In this document: piece by piece, positions 23,305 through 36,130 of the stretch | Layout: each line of letters opens with the position of its first letter | Numbering within the stretch: position 1 is the first letter of the stretch | Source of the DNA: Neospora caninum Liverpool | Taxonomy: Eukaryota > Apicomplexa > Conoidasida > Eucoccidiorida > Sarcocystidae | NCBI RefSeq assembly: GCF_000208865.1 | Contig: NC_018391.1 | Coordinates: 1,488,001 to 1,552,000, forward strand | Length of the DNA stretch: 64,000 nt | Direction: 5' to 3' | Program-made: the position numbers and the translations under genes | The notes under the pieces: generated by a model | Databases searched by the model: none | Told to the model about the DNA's origin: nothing | Seen by the model: only the letters and a program-made list of their open reading frames with translations

Positions 23305-25973
23305 AGCGCCCGCAACGTAATGGAGCTGCATTCTTCTGAGGAACCATGACGTCAGTCGTGTCTTCTATCGCGGTGCCGAACTCCGCATATACCAGCTGTG
23401 TAACCTTTCGCCAAGACTTTTTTGACCCCCACTTCCTTTTTGGGAATCTTTTCATTTTCTTTTTTGCCCATGTAATCACATGCAGTGTCCCATGTTGGGC
23501 GCCTGAAAGTGAGGCACACGATTCTGGTATGTGCCTGCGTTCTCGTTTCCGTTCTTTAACTGAGAGATGAGCACGGCCTTACAGACCATGTATTAAGGGA
23601 TTCGAACTCTGTCCTGACGCATTGGCTTCTCCTCAGGTGCCAGAAGAGTAACGACACGTTAGAATCCATGGTTCCGATTCTCGTAGCACGACAACACGAC
23701 TACCAGTTTCTATTAGAGTATGTTTCTAGACAGCCACCCCAGCTTTAAGCATCTCGCAGACATGAGCGCGTGCGCGTGTCTGCTCTCCGCGAGCATCGTG
23801 GGACCCGCCAAGACGAGAGGCCGGCTAGCCTATGGAAGCACTACACTACCTTGTCTAAAGATCACATGGACGTAGCAAGGCAATCGACCGTCTGACGGGG
23901 AATCGCGCAAGGAGGACACTACCGAAACATACCTTCGAAAATATGTGTGGTTACGCTTTAATTTCGATGGAATAGCAGCAGGTGGCCGGGCTGTCCGTGA
24001 GCCCTGTTGTTTTTGGCGCTTCGTGCTGCACAGCTAGTCTACCCACCGACGAAAAGTGCCATTCCATAAGGCTTCCCAGAAGTAAAATCAGCTAGCGTTT
24101 GCAGCTATGTTTCCACAGGTCGCTTATGGTTACTCGACGCGAGATTCGTGCGTACGTCAGCTGCGGCTGATACCACCTGGTTCCTTTTCTACACACTTCC
24201 GCTAATGCCCTCGAGTTGTTCGTTGCAAATAGCCCCCGAAAATCGGGTACTACCACGCCAGTGTCACTTAGCATCCGAAACAGAAATAACCAGGGGGCGC
24301 ATCTGTCCATTGCAAATTAAGTCTGAATCGACGTCAAGAGCCCTCGTACATCGTCAGTATCGTCATACGAGCAACGGCCACAAAGACAGGGTGGTGAACG
24401 CGGGATCCAGAGACTTGGAGGCGCAGAGTCGTGCTGCTCGTCCACTGAACACCATTGTAGTGCTGAGACAACACCGACGCTATGGTGTTCTGGCCAGTGC
24501 CAGCACTGGACGGTCTCATTCCGTTAAGCATGTTTCAGAAGTAACATTTTCACAGGGGCGCGTCTCCGTAGCCAATAAAGCTGAGGAAAATTATCACAGC
24601 CAGTATCGGCGTTTTTATTAAAATTCGCAGGCCATGCCTAAGTGTAGAAATGCAGTTTTTTGAAATCCTAAGGCTGAACGGAGTGTCATGTGCGAAACCC
24701 GGAGAGGAGACAAGAGGAGACGAGTTGAAAGATGGGGAAAAAAAAACACTAGGAAAGAAATGTATCGAGTCTTTAACGGAATGCCGCGACCAGCCACTCC
24801 TCTTCAAACCTGTGTCTCGCGTTAGGTGCCATGTCTGCCACACTCAGGGGTCCAGCCTCCTGTCTCCCCTTTGTTTGTGTCATTCTTCCACTTCCACCGC
24901 CTAGTATACGGCCCCATTTTCTTGTTGCTCCCCAGACCGCTTAGGCATGGCCTCGAAAGGCCCCAACATGCTCCGGCAATACAGCCAGCACTCCCGCCAA
25001 CATTATTGTGACAAAGGTAAGCTCCGCCACCGTGTCGGTTGACAAAGTTGCTTCACGATGCAACATGCTGTTCTACACGCCTTCTTAAAATCTTCTGACA
25101 CCATCATATCCACCAATAAGGCCATCCTGTACTCCGTCCCCACAGCCAGTACTGTGCCAAGCCCACCGACTCTTCCACGTTCACTCTAGCCGCGGGAAAA
25201 GAGTAGTAAAAAATGTCTTCTTTGGCCTCATCTGAAGGCTTGTCAAGTAATCCTACCAGACGTCAGTAAACGCGACTGCCTCTCAGTCTTCTTGTCATGG
25301 CCCTCTGCACCCTGTTTTAAGTATTTGCCATGGCCCGTTGTCATACGGATTGCTAAGGCTCAGGGTCGTGTGTTTCTACAAGGTCACACCGCTTCTTTCT
25401 CTCTGTCTGCACTGCAACATACAGAGGGGCCGAAAGATTCTCGGCTGACTCCTCGGTGCACACCCTGTCTCTTTTTTGCATTTGTATCTCGCCAAAATAG
25501 ACTGTAGAGGCACAACCACAAAGCTGGCACGCACCGTCGATGTCCAGAGCGAAAAGCGGCGCTGCAGTTCAGAATCTCCGTGGCGAGGCGGGCCACCCGA
25601 AGGCCTGTTTACGGACTCTAACACAAAAAACTGTGTACACCACAGAAGGCAGTCGCCTTCTGTTTATAAAAAATAGTGCTTCTTGGCCCGTCTCTCTGAA
25701 ATGCATTTCACAGAGTTTCATTGAACAGCATAGCGGGTACGCTGCACGCTCGCTTTCAAACGGTCCTCCATTGAGTTCGGCTGACAGGTGAACTCGCTGG
25801 CCTAACGGTTCCTTGACTGCATTTCTTGTCTTCACGGCTCACGCGTCGCATGCAGAAGCTGTCTCGTGCCTCTCCAGAAACCAGCAAAGTGCTTGACACC
25901 TCGAGGACTTCAGCTACTGGTTCCTAAGGCAGTCCGCTGTTCATCTAGTGTCCATATCTCGCGCGACGGTCCA
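23305..25973. other. Convergent intergenic region
   Basis: Lies between the tetraspan gene and the coiled-coil gene, both ending into it. Only scattered frames below about 160 codons with no recognisable domains, and no clear repeats. Confidence 0.6.
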
Positions 25974-27353
25974 CTACATGCGCTTGGGGGAGGATTCAGT
26001 CTTTTTGACTGTGACGGCATCGGAACGCGTCGCGCACGCAAGACCACGAAGCATGCATACGCTACGACGTTTGAGACTGCTGTTGGAGTGGCAAAAGGGG
26101 GAAGGCGGCTTCCTCCCCTTTCCTCGCTTGCTGGATAGCGTAGCCCGAGGAGCGGCCGCCTTGAGCCCTTCGCCGGAAGCGACCGCGTCCTGCGAAGAGC
26201 CATTCACGCAGTCTCTTGACTCGGTCTGAGAGCTGTTGACGTACGCTGAACCTTCTCCCTCCCGAACGGTTCTCTTTGTCAGCAACAGCTGAAGCGTCTC
26301 TTGGAGGCGGTTTACCTGCTGTACGTACATCGAGGTCACGCGGCGTTCTTGGTCATCCATCAGCTGTCGCAGCCGGTCGACCAGCTCGGCACCCGCAGTC
26401 CTGTCTTTCTCTGCGACGCGCTTTTGGGGCTGGTGCAGCGCCGCGAGCTGCTGAAGAGTTGTGCGAATTTCCCGTTGCCTACTCAGCAGCGACGTTCGCA
26501 GGCGCTGGAGACTTCGCACGTGTTCCTGCTGCACTTGGGTGAGACACTCGCGCCGCATTTCCGCCTCGTCTTCCACGCGGCGCCCCAGACGGCGCACCTC
26601 TTCCTGGAGGGCGGCATACCCCTCTGCCGGCTTCACATCCGTGTAGGGCGGCGTGCCGCTGGTCTTGCTGAGCATGGGTCTGTCGTAGAGGGCCATCAGC
26701 TCACGCTCGTAGGCTTCAGACAGGCGACTGCCACGGACTTGCCACACTGCCGCAGCGACGCTGAGGATCCACTCCTTCATTTGCGTCTCGGCGCAGGCGA
26801 GCTGGGGCCCCTCGCCACGCAAGAGCGGTTCCGCGTCGTTTTGCGTCTCCAGGCACTCAGGCTGTTCGACGGGGCAGAGCGTCTCAGTTCGCTTTTCGCG
26901 CGCCGCGAGCTTCGCCACCGAGGCAGCTCCCGAGGTCGCCAGTCGGGTTGCGCGAGCGTGGGCCAGTCGGGGCGAAGTAGTCGCCAGGCTCCGCGCTTTC
27001 TTGAGTGGCGGCATGCACGACGCACTGAGGGGCGAACCCTCGAAGTCACCTTCAGATGTTTTCGAACCATTCACACGTTTGGAGAAGGGACGGAAGACCT
27101 GAGGCGGGAAGAACGGCCGCAGCAGCGTTTCGAAAGGCGCGGTTTCCGCGGGGGTCTGGGCGACTGGCTGGTCGGCATTCTTTTCGCGGGCTAGCCCCGC
27201 TGCCGCCCACGCAGAGAGCGACATAGACGCACTTCCCGTCTCTTTTTTAAACGAAAGGACGGCAGGAGACCCACCGCACCGGAGAGGAGAGCGGCACAGC
27301 GGGGCTTCAGCGGAAGAAGCCACCGCAGGAGACGCGGGCATCGCGGCGGCCAT
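25974..27353 (-). CDS. Coiled-coil protein of unknown function
   Basis: An intron-free frame of 459 codons from ATG 27353 to a TAG. I do not recognise the family. The N-terminal 190 residues are Ala/Ser/Pro/Arg-rich and probably disordered, with a nuclear-localisation-like PLKKARS at about 116-122. Residues 191-225 form a predicted helical block (MKEWILSVAAAVWQ...). Residues 246-362 form a long coiled coil rich in Glu, Arg, Gln and Leu heptads. The tail is basic (SSKRGKGRK, SSLKRRS). The clean helix periodicity over more than 100 residues argues for true coding sequence rather than a chance frame. The layout fits a structural or scaffold protein, possibly nuclear or cytoskeletal; that is inference only. 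The 3' end could be spliced differently. Confidence 0.65.
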   Translation of the reverse strand: MAAAMPASPAVASSAEAPLCRSPLRCGGSPAVLSFKKETGSASMSLSAWAAAGLAREKNADQPVAQTPAETAPFETLLRPFFPPQVFRPFSKRVNGSKTSEGDFEGSPLSASCMPPLKKARSLATTSPRLAHARATRLATSGAASVAKLAAREKRTETLCPVEQPECLETQNDAEPLLRGEGPQLACAETQMKEWILSVAAAVWQVRGSRLSEAYERELMALYDRPMLSKTSGTPPYTDVKPAEGYAALQEEVRRLGRRVEDEAEMRRECLTQVQQEHVRSLQRLRTSLLSRQREIRTTLQQLAALHQPQKRVAEKDRTAGAELVDRLRQLMDDQERRVTSMYVQQVNRLQETLQLLLTKRTVREGEGSAYVNSSQTESRDCVNGSSQDAVASGEGLKAAAPRATLSSKRGKGRKPPSPFCHSNSSLKRRSVCMLRGLACATRSDAVTVKKTESSPKRM

Positions 27354-29728
27354 TCTGGCGGAGTCTTGGTTTGTCCTGGCCCAGAACCTCCCCGAGAAAA
27401 GTAGGCATGCAACGGAGCGACTTCCCTAGTTTTTGGAAAGAAGCAGAACAAGCGTATCGAGTGGTCAACCCATTCAAACTTTGACCGCGGGTCCCTGGAG
27501 CATACAGGGAGACACCCCGTGCCGCTCTTCGCTTGTCGATCTGGAGGTTGAAAAACGAGGGTCTACACTTTTCTTAAAGAGCCTAATTGATCCAACGTTT
27601 TCAAAGCGTCGAAAAGTGGCACACAGAGAAGGGAAGTCCCTCTGTCTGCTTCCAGTGGGAGGCACACGGGGTGAGCAATCAACAGAACGAGGGAAAAAGC
27701 TGCTGGATAGCCGAAGGGTTCGCTTTTCCATGGGCAAGGCGACAGGACGAAGCGGTGCGCCTCGAAAAAAGGACAAGAACGTCGCCTGCAGAAGAATGTA
27801 CAGAGCCGAGAGGCCACTAACACCCCCAGAAAACGCATCAAGCACGATGAAAAATTCGACACTGAGCGGTAGAGCACGGCGGACGAGCGGTGGAAAAGTA
27901 TCATTCGCAGCTGGCACCCCTGTTCGGAAATTCCCGGTGATCAAAAAGATTATATCGCGAAGCGAACCTGTGTGTGCTTGTGACAACGCCACGAGACTAA
28001 AAGAAAGGAAACCGAAAAGCCTCTCCGGGTGCTTCCTCAGGTCCGATGTCTTCAAACCGTGCCAGCGTTGCAGGTCTGCATGCGTATGTGATGCCTTGTA
28101 CACACACGCACATTTATCTGTTGTATGCACGTCTTGCAAAAGCAGTGCCGCAGGGATTCTCACAGATGAGGTTCCTTGCTGAAAAACTCTCCCCCGAGGA
28201 TTCCGACTCGGGGTCCGCAGAGACTCGCAGTCGGCCGCGCAACAGATACGCGCAGTCGCAGAAAGCGCATCTACACGCGCAATTTCCTCCGGATCTGTGT
28301 GAAGGATCTTTCTCGAGGGTCGGCATGTCTCGAACGCCCCCCTCTTCAGGTTCGCCCCCACGGGACGGTCGCTAACCAAGCACCGCACCACTGAGCGTGG
28401 TGTGCAACGTCTCGACGTCCACATTGGTCCGCCGCGCGTGTGTGTAACGAGACGCGGCGTCAGAGCCACACAAGCGAGCGCGCCCCGCTACCTCCCGCGG
28501 CCCTCCCGAGAGTGTGTGTCGGAGCGCCGCTTACGTGTCTTTGGAATCTCCGCACCTGAGAGAGTGTAAAGCGAGCTAGTTCTGGCCCAACGCTGTTTGC
28601 AGAGTCCCGGAAGACCAGGCCGCGCAGAGTCTATTGGCCTGGGCAGCTGTTTTAGCAGACAAGCGCATTTCTCGATTCGGGGGAAACTACACACTGCGGA
28701 GCGAACTCGAGACCACAAACACACTGCCTGAGGTCAGAGACCAAGGCGCACCCCTCCGTCCTCGTCGACTGACAAGTTTTATGCCGTGGCCAGCGAACTG
28801 CCGACGCTAGCGCGCTCGCAGTTTTGACCCCTGAGTCGTCCCTGGTCTCGGTTTCTTGGAACAAGAAAATTTACACAGCAGAGAAAGGAGACGCGTTGTA
28901 CGTTTTCCGTCCGCCTTGTGGTTGTCCGCGCGTTTCCTCAACCCTTTGTGTCATGCAGCCGTCCTAGCAGCAGTCCGCAGCGCATGCTTGCAAGGACTCG
29001 GCTCCGTGTGCTCTCCGTCTCTCAACCCCCAGTGGGCTTCAAAAAGCCTTGCGCAGCTGCACAGGAAAACCCGAAAAAAGGGAGGATCGTGCACTGCTAC
29101 GGGGATATCAAGGGAGACTGCCCTGGGGCTCGAGGTACTGTACGTCCTAAGTTGCTTCACGCGACAGTTTTGTCAGGGTTTTCGCACCCATTTCTGTGCA
29201 TGTTTGCTCGCTTCGCCGCCAAGTCAACTTCTGTCTACCGGTTGCGCTTCAACTCTGAGCTAGGACACTCCTTCCCGTTGCAATTCTTTCTCAAAGTTCG
29301 TCAAGTGTGAGGCCGCTGCAGGCTCAGGGTCCAAAAGCGTTTTTGAACACACCCTGGTAGCAACGCTGACCGGCTGGGTCTGCGTTGTCTCAGTGGCTGC
29401 CTGGGATGAAAAAGGCTTTTCGTTGCATCAGCAAACAGGCAAATCTGTTCCTTTCCTGACAAGAGGCGCGTTGCTTGATGACTCGCCTTCGCTGGGGGAA
29501 CGAACCCACTAACTTTAGGGCTGTCCGCAAGGAGTCCCACTGCCTGTGATACGGCCGTTTCTCTCCTGTCGAGGAAAGCGGCGGTTTGTTTTGAAAGCCC
29601 ATCTCTAGGTGCATTCCTCCCTCGCAGACGAGACAAGCCGACACAGTTTGGGGGAAACTTTTGGTGTGTGCCGTGTCTAAGCTCAATCGCGTGAAACAGG
29701 AGGCTGCCTTTTTGCGCGACACACGAAG
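27354..29728. other. Divergent intergenic region with an uncertain frame
   Basis: Separates the coiled-coil gene (minus) from the MA3 gene (plus). Two long overlapping frames lie at 27433-28182 (+) and 27474-28469 (-). The plus one is Lys/Arg-rich after its first ATG at 27731. Neither has a family signature, and they cover each other, so I treat them as unproven. The bases just before 29729 are likely 5' leader of the MA3 gene. Confidence 0.5.
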
Positions 29729-32700
29729 ATGGCGTCGAACAAAACGCTTGGGAAGAAAATGTCTGTCGTGGAAGAGGAGATGAGAGGACCTATCAAAGTT
29801 ATGGACACATACGACCCAATCTTCGACTCCGAATCCGAGGTACCACGCGTTTCTCCGTAGAATTGTTCTCCGCGAAACTTGCAAGAAAACAAGCACGCAC
29901 TGACGGTTTGCATAGGGCCCCGAAAAGCGACCTTTAAGGCACTTGGGCGCTGTCATTCACCTCTGACCCACGAACCGGTGTTTTTTTCGCTCGAATTCCA
30001 GCATTTCGAGGGCGCACTAAAAAAAAGCCCGGTTTCTCCACCCTGACATTTGCGGTGCACCTGCAGTGGTGAAATGCGCTGTTGAATCTCGCACGTGTGC
30101 GTGTGAGCGGTTAAGGTAGACAAAACCAGTAAATGTTACAGGCACATGCGCACGTACACTTACTGATGCACCGGTTTATGCAATGTCAGTAATGGTGCCA
30201 CATGCATTCACCGTGTTTCTACGGCAGGGCCTTTCTTGGTTCGTGAAAATACGCGTCGCGTGGAGAGCATATTGAGCGTTTTCTCTTATTCGAAATCTGA
30301 TCTCCGGCGCTTTTTCCCCTACAGGATGAGGACTGCTTGTACACTGTCATTGACGTCGCCGCCGATGAATATCGGCAAGCACTGAACAAGACAAGCTGCT
30401 TCTCGGGTGCCGCCCCGCCGACCAAATCGCATTTATCGCTCGACGAGTTCACCAAGTTGGCAAAGGAAATTCTCGACAGTAAGCCAGGACCCCGCCAAAG
30501 GGCCGAAAGATGGGTATGATGTGGGACCACGAGGTACTTTTTTTGAGTGCAGTGCGCCCTGCAGCGCCGCTTTGCAACTGCATACGTGCGTATATACGAG
30601 TGTGGAGATTTTGCGATTACACAGCCGAAGCGACGGTACGAGGGGAACGAGGAAACACAAAGAGGAGGGCAGTCACTGCAGCACCGCACTGCAAAGTTCA
30701 AGATTGCGTTGGTCTCCTGAGTCGAATGTCCCAAGTCCCCAAAGCCGTGTTCTGTGCATGCTTCTTTTTCTTCGGGGGCATGCAGCTATACACGTGTTGT
30801 AGCTTGGCAGCAGGCTCACGTGGGTCTCATATAAGGAGGCAAACCCTGTGTCGGTGTTTTCCATCTGGTGGAAAGCGAATGTCTCGGCGCAGTGTATGTG
30901 CGTCGGAACCCGATACTCGCGAAACGGTGGACTGCTCACGCTGTCTTCGAAAAAAGGCAATCTCCCACAGCGCCAGGGACAGTCCAGAATGTCAGGTGAA
31001 AGGGAGCAGAAGCCTACGCGTTTGTTCGTTTCGTTCGCGTGCAGCCCCTGCGGGCTCGACGGCAGAGGGCTCTCTTATCTGTCTCCCACGGTCATTTGTT
31101 TCTTCCGTACAGATTACTTTGTCAATCGTGAGACATTCGACCTTTCCAAGGCGCTAGAGGAGCTAAACTGCAGCCAGTATCTCGACTCCTTTCTGGTGCT
31201 CGCTATCCAATCTTCTCTGCACCGATCAACGGACGAACAGAGATGCATATCGGCATCCCTCACACTTCTGGTCGATAAGCATCTCATCAGCAAACAACAG
31301 ATGGTCCGAGCGTTCGAGAAACTGATCCAGTCTGCAAGCAGCATCGACCTAGTACGTGGCATGTTTCAAGAAGGGGTGCTTTGTACTGCTGTAGCATTTC
31401 CCCTCTGAACGAACGAGAGACCTCAAAAGTGCAGGAAGCCGTGACATTCGTACATATACCGGGCTACACATCCTGAACTGTGCCCGGCCTGGGGATAGAG
31501 AAGTATGTCTGCTAAAAGGAAAACGCGGCCACTGGTGACCGCAAAGTATGGCTATGTCGGCGGCCGCATGCGAGGAACCGAAGCCGACTGTATAGACAGC
31601 CAATGTTCGTTCCACCGCTTTCGCTGTTATTTGCTGCGACTGGCCGCGCGTCTCTCTCAGGATACTCAGCCCAACCCGGACCGAGTGTATCTGTTCCTCG
31701 ACTGCGCGGTTCTGGACGGCTGCGTGGATGAAAGCTATGTTCGTCGTCTGCCGGAGAAGTTCCTGGACTCGCTCTCGCCTGAGACGCTCGATGCCAGTGG
31801 GCATCTGGTAGAAAGCCTCCAAAAGTGAGTCGGATTTGAATTCTCCCGTGCATGCCCGAAAGTTCCGATTCGCAAATCGAGAGAGCGTTCACGGGTGCGG
31901 TAAGAGTGAACGGATGCAGATGCTTATAACCGCGCTGTTTTCATGCAGGTGGTACTTTTCCGTGGGATGACGAGTTCTCATCTTCTCATCTGTAGTGTTT
32001 CGTTTTGAGGCAAAAGCGATGCGCAGTTCGGAACATTCTTTGTGACTCCGTTTACCGTTTCTGCACATCTTTTAAGCATTCACCAAACGTTCGGTAGTTG
32101 TGCTGTCTCGTGTCCTGAATTCCCCCGTTCTCCTGCTCCGCGAGGAAGCCGTAGACGCCGTATGAGAACGCACACGTTTCACTCAACGAGGAACCGCCGT
32201 CCTGGCTGCGTCGAACCACAGGCGAAGCCCGTTGGTCTGGGCTCTGGTGACTCTCCCCCTAATTTGTTTGATGACAGGCTCGGCATTTCATCGTCGAAGT
32301 GTCCCCGAAACCGTGCCGGTCCGACCACGTCCTTTCACAAGTGGCAAGTGTCTTCTCTTGCGGCCGCAGTGACTACCTCTCCTCCAGATTGGTTTTCTCC
32401 CTCAGACGTGCATGTGCGTGAGGGGACTGCAACAGGGAAATCGGCCCGTGAATCACTGCGGGGAAGATCCTCGGGAACGCTGTTCGGATGCTTCCGTTAT
32501 TCCTCGCAGCTTGAAGACCTTCAAGGAGGCTGTCAGGAATTTCTTGCCCGACTTTTTCAATTCAGGCAGCGTCGAGGAAATGAAGTTCTTTCTGGACGAG
32601 CAGAACCAGCCTCTGCTTCAACACGAATTCGTCAAGATGGTCGTGGAGGCGTCGTTCTCCAAGGAAAACGAGTAAGTTGCGCCGCACACACGTGAACTGC

Positions 32701-35700
32701 TGTTTGGCGCGAATCCACCTAGAGGACCGTAAAGATGGACATTGCAGCCCACGTGGGAATGACGGCAGACCAGCAACCGTGCAGAATGTGTCCTCACACG
32801 GAAACGCGTCGAGGAGGTTGCCTTCCTCCTCAATGCTTCCGATCCCTCTCAGCCCGTGCCTGTTAACAAAATACTAGAGTGCTAACATGTACAGCGCGCA
32901 TACGCACGTATCGACACATATATATTCGTATATACATGTATATATATATGTATATGCATACCGGTGCAGACAGCGTGTGCCCCACTGTTGCTCGGCGGTC
33001 ACACTTCTTAGCTCAGCAGTGCATCGGCGCTGGAGTTCATGTGCGTGTCTGAAACGATGAAAGGTAACTCGCTGTGCTGCGTGCACTCGCGCGTGTCGCA
33101 ATGAAGGGGAATTCTCGGGGCTGGTGTCCAAGGAGGCAGCTCGGGTTCGGGTTCAAGGGTGGCGGCCTCTAGCCACCTCTTCACGACGTTTTGTTGACGC
33201 CTTCTTGTCACCAGACACCGCGAGATGGTCAGCAACGCGCTGGATCGGCTGTATGGGAAGTTACTGAAGCCGGATGACATCCAGCTTGCTTTCGCTCGCC
33301 TTGTGGGCGACGTCGAAGACGACTCTCTGGACAACCCGGATGTCTACTATCTTCTCGCCAAATTTCTGGTGAGACAGAAGCGTGCGAGAGGATGTGCGGA
33401 GCCGAGCGAGAGCGGCGGAGCATCTCCCGAGCACGGATATGACCTAGGACAGCAACTGCACTGCTCCGAAAGATGTCGCACACAGAGGGATCACACACGC
33501 CTGCGCACGCCCATGACCATGTATCGATATGTCCGTGCGGGTCCTAACATTTGTCCATACGGAGGGGCATAAGACTTTTTTCAAAGGACAAAGGCCGCAT
33601 GGGATGCCTCGACATTTTCCCTGCATGCGCCGCTGCCTTGAGTCGACAGGTTTTCGTTACGGCACCAGCGGTACATACACCCCGCCTCGCCTGTGCACGT
33701 GATGGTTTTTCACAGGCGCGGGCCGTAGCAGACGAGATTTTGCCGCCGTCTTTCCTGGTCGACCGGTACCGCCTGAACTACGGCGGCGATGGGGGCATGC
33801 AGGTCCTGAAACAAGTGCAAAAGTGGCTGGTCGAACAAAATGGCAAAGGCGTCAGTGTGAGGCTTCGAAAGGTACGGCACGGGGACTTCCTCTATGGGCC
33901 AGAGGCGAACGGAAAGGTGTCGGTGTTGCTGTGCCTGCCCGCGATGCCTTTGCTGTTCAACAGACAATTTAGCGAGACGCGTCGAGTCTGCAGGACCGCA
34001 GGCGTGTTCAGAACACGAACCACGGATTCTCGCCGCCGAGATTCACAGTCCGGAGAGTCTAGCCAACTACCTTCTGTGGTTGATCTCTGTTTGTGGGTCT
34101 CCGCAGTCGTGCGTGAACGCCCGTATCTGTTCAGAGAGTCAGACTTTAGGGGCGCATTCCTGTGTGTGTTTGAAAGCGTGCGTCCCCGCGCATGCATGGA
34201 TGTGCCTGGAGCACGCAGCTTGCTTTCGGCAACCTGGCCGGAGGTCCGCTCGTTTGCAGGCACGGAAGACTCTCGTTTTCCCAACACGGATGGCCGAAGG
34301 ACAACGTCTTTTGTCAAATCGAAAAGAGAGACGCACGTTCCGTGTATGCCTATGTCCAAAAAGTGTCTGTGGCTTCAGCCAAGCGACGCGCCAAAATCGA
34401 CAAATGTGCCGTGTGGGGTCTGCGATTTGTGTGTGGGCAGGTGTGGACGGGGACCGACCCAGACAACGCAGAGGCGTGTGAATTCAAGGCACGTGTGCGC
34501 GAGTGTCTCTACGAATATTTCGACAGCAACGACAAACAGGAAGCCGCTCGCATCCTTCGCGAGCTCGAACTGTCTCCAGACCAGGTACGACGCCTGCACT
34601 GTGTGCTTACCGCGCAGTGAAGCATCATCGCGGACATAAGAAACACGTCTACGAAGTATAAAAGCCTACACGTACTCGTGGGCGCGCGGAAACGTCCGTG
34701 TATACATATGTGAACACGCGCCCGTACAAGCATGCATATAGATGCCACTTTTTCTCTGCAAATCCAGATGTTTCCGAAGTAAGTTATGACGAACCAGAGG
34801 ACTTCACATCGATACGTATACAGAGAGAGAGAGAGAAAGATTTAAACGTGTTAACGGAACGACACACGGCGCACAAGCGTAGACCACGCAGGTCGGGCGG
34901 TCTGAGGGTGAAGATTATTTCGTGTGTCTCTGTGCCGCAAGTGCCTCTTGAATTTTTGCCGGTACTGCTTCGTTTCTCGGGGTTGCTGGTCGATAGAAAA
35001 GTATCCACAGCCATTTCTCACCGGTGAAGAGAGAAGCAAGGCCCCTTGGGAATGTTTTTCTGAGTCTCGCTGTCCAAACTCGGAGTGCATGCCCCGTGAT
35101 GTTTATGGTACGCATCTGCATAATGTAGGACGACGAGCTGGCGGCTTTGTCTTTCCAACGAAGTTTCTCTACAGGGTTGAACTTGCGATCATATGGGCTG
35201 GCGACCGCCAGCGCGGCTGACGCGACTTCCGCGAGAATGCAAGAACTGCCTCAGTTATCGCGCGCTTCCACATGCATTTATATATAATGATCGATGTGCG
35301 CATGATTGCAAGTATCCTGGTTTATAATCGTTACGTCCTCTTGCGAGAGGAGGCCCTGGTCCGTGCGGTCCGGAGCATGGATTGCATTGCCTCTAGTAGG
35401 GGACCTTTCTTCGGGTTGTTTTCTGTATAGGCAGCGGAAATGGTTCGGAAGCTTCTTGTCATAAGCATGGAGAAGGCTGCAGCGGGCGAGCCGACGACTG
35501 AGCATGTTTTTGCGTTGCTCAGTTACTTGCTGGAAAGGACAGATATCGACGAGGAAATGATTCAAAAGGGCTTCGAGCAGACGCGGAACTTGACTGAGGA
35601 GGTACGCTCGTTGGTGCCAGCCGCTTCGACAGTGGGACTCTTTTTCGCCGTGAGAGGCAACGAGAGAGTTGCAAAACCTTCTCTTGCCTCCTCTCCAAAT

Positions 35701-36130
35701 GTGCCATACAACACAGGCCTGCATGTGCCGACAAGGGCTTTGTTTAACGTGTCTGACTCACCGCATTTACCGTCACGAACGCGTGTTTCGTGATTCGTGC
35801 ACAGGTGGTGCGGGTGGTCTACATGGGCTTGGCTCTGTCGGCTGATTCAGGCTTCTCTTTGACACAAAACCCCGGTGGAACGGAGAGGCAGTTTCTCGAA
35901 AAACTGCTGTCACTTCGAATTAACACAACATTTCTCTGCACTGAAATAGACCCTCGCGAACAAGCACAAACAATATCTTCTATTGATTGTTTGCCTAGGC
36001 CGCGTACGAGTTTTTTTGGGTCGTGTGTGTTGCTTCGCAGATCAAACTTGACATTCCTGACATGGATCGACGATTCCCGCAACTTGTGGAAGAGGCAAAG
36101 AAGCGAGATATGCTGCCCGCTGGGTTTTGA
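29729..36130 (+). CDS. MA3-domain translation regulator (PDCD4/plant MRF type)
   Basis: Ten exons encode 514 aa: 29729-29839, 30325-30478, 31113-31351, 31661-31824, 32510-32671, 33215-33368, 33716-33871, 34441-34584, 35431-35601, 36041-36130. MA3 domains are HEAT-like repeats that bind eIF4A; PDCD4 and the plant MRF proteins use several to restrain translation. Three MA3 units are visible at about residues 75-190, 223-345 and 395-510. Diagnostic blocks are LSKALEELNCSQYLDSFLVL, LLQHEFVKMVVEAS, ARAVADEILPPSFL and EAARILRELELS. The phrase ARAVADEILPPSFL and a VW motif (RKVWTG) before the last unit closely recall plant MRF proteins. The third unit lacks the usual FHHE helix motif. The ATG is in ideal context (cgaagATGGCG). 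Several introns use GTACG donors. All phases join in frame. Confidence 0.88.
32917..32966. repeat. Degenerate (TA)n tract
   Basis: Interrupted TATA/TATG/TACA units in the MA3-gene intron between the exons at 32510 and 33215. Confidence 0.8.

Noticed and set aside
27433..28469. Long overlapping frames on both strands
   Set aside because: They cover each other, the plus one starts with TTG and has its first ATG only at 27731, and neither shows a family signature or splice pattern.
33551..34639. 362-codon plus-strand frame
   Set aside because: It contains one true MA3 exon (33716-33871) and then reads through the following intron; the real exon at 34441 is in another frame.
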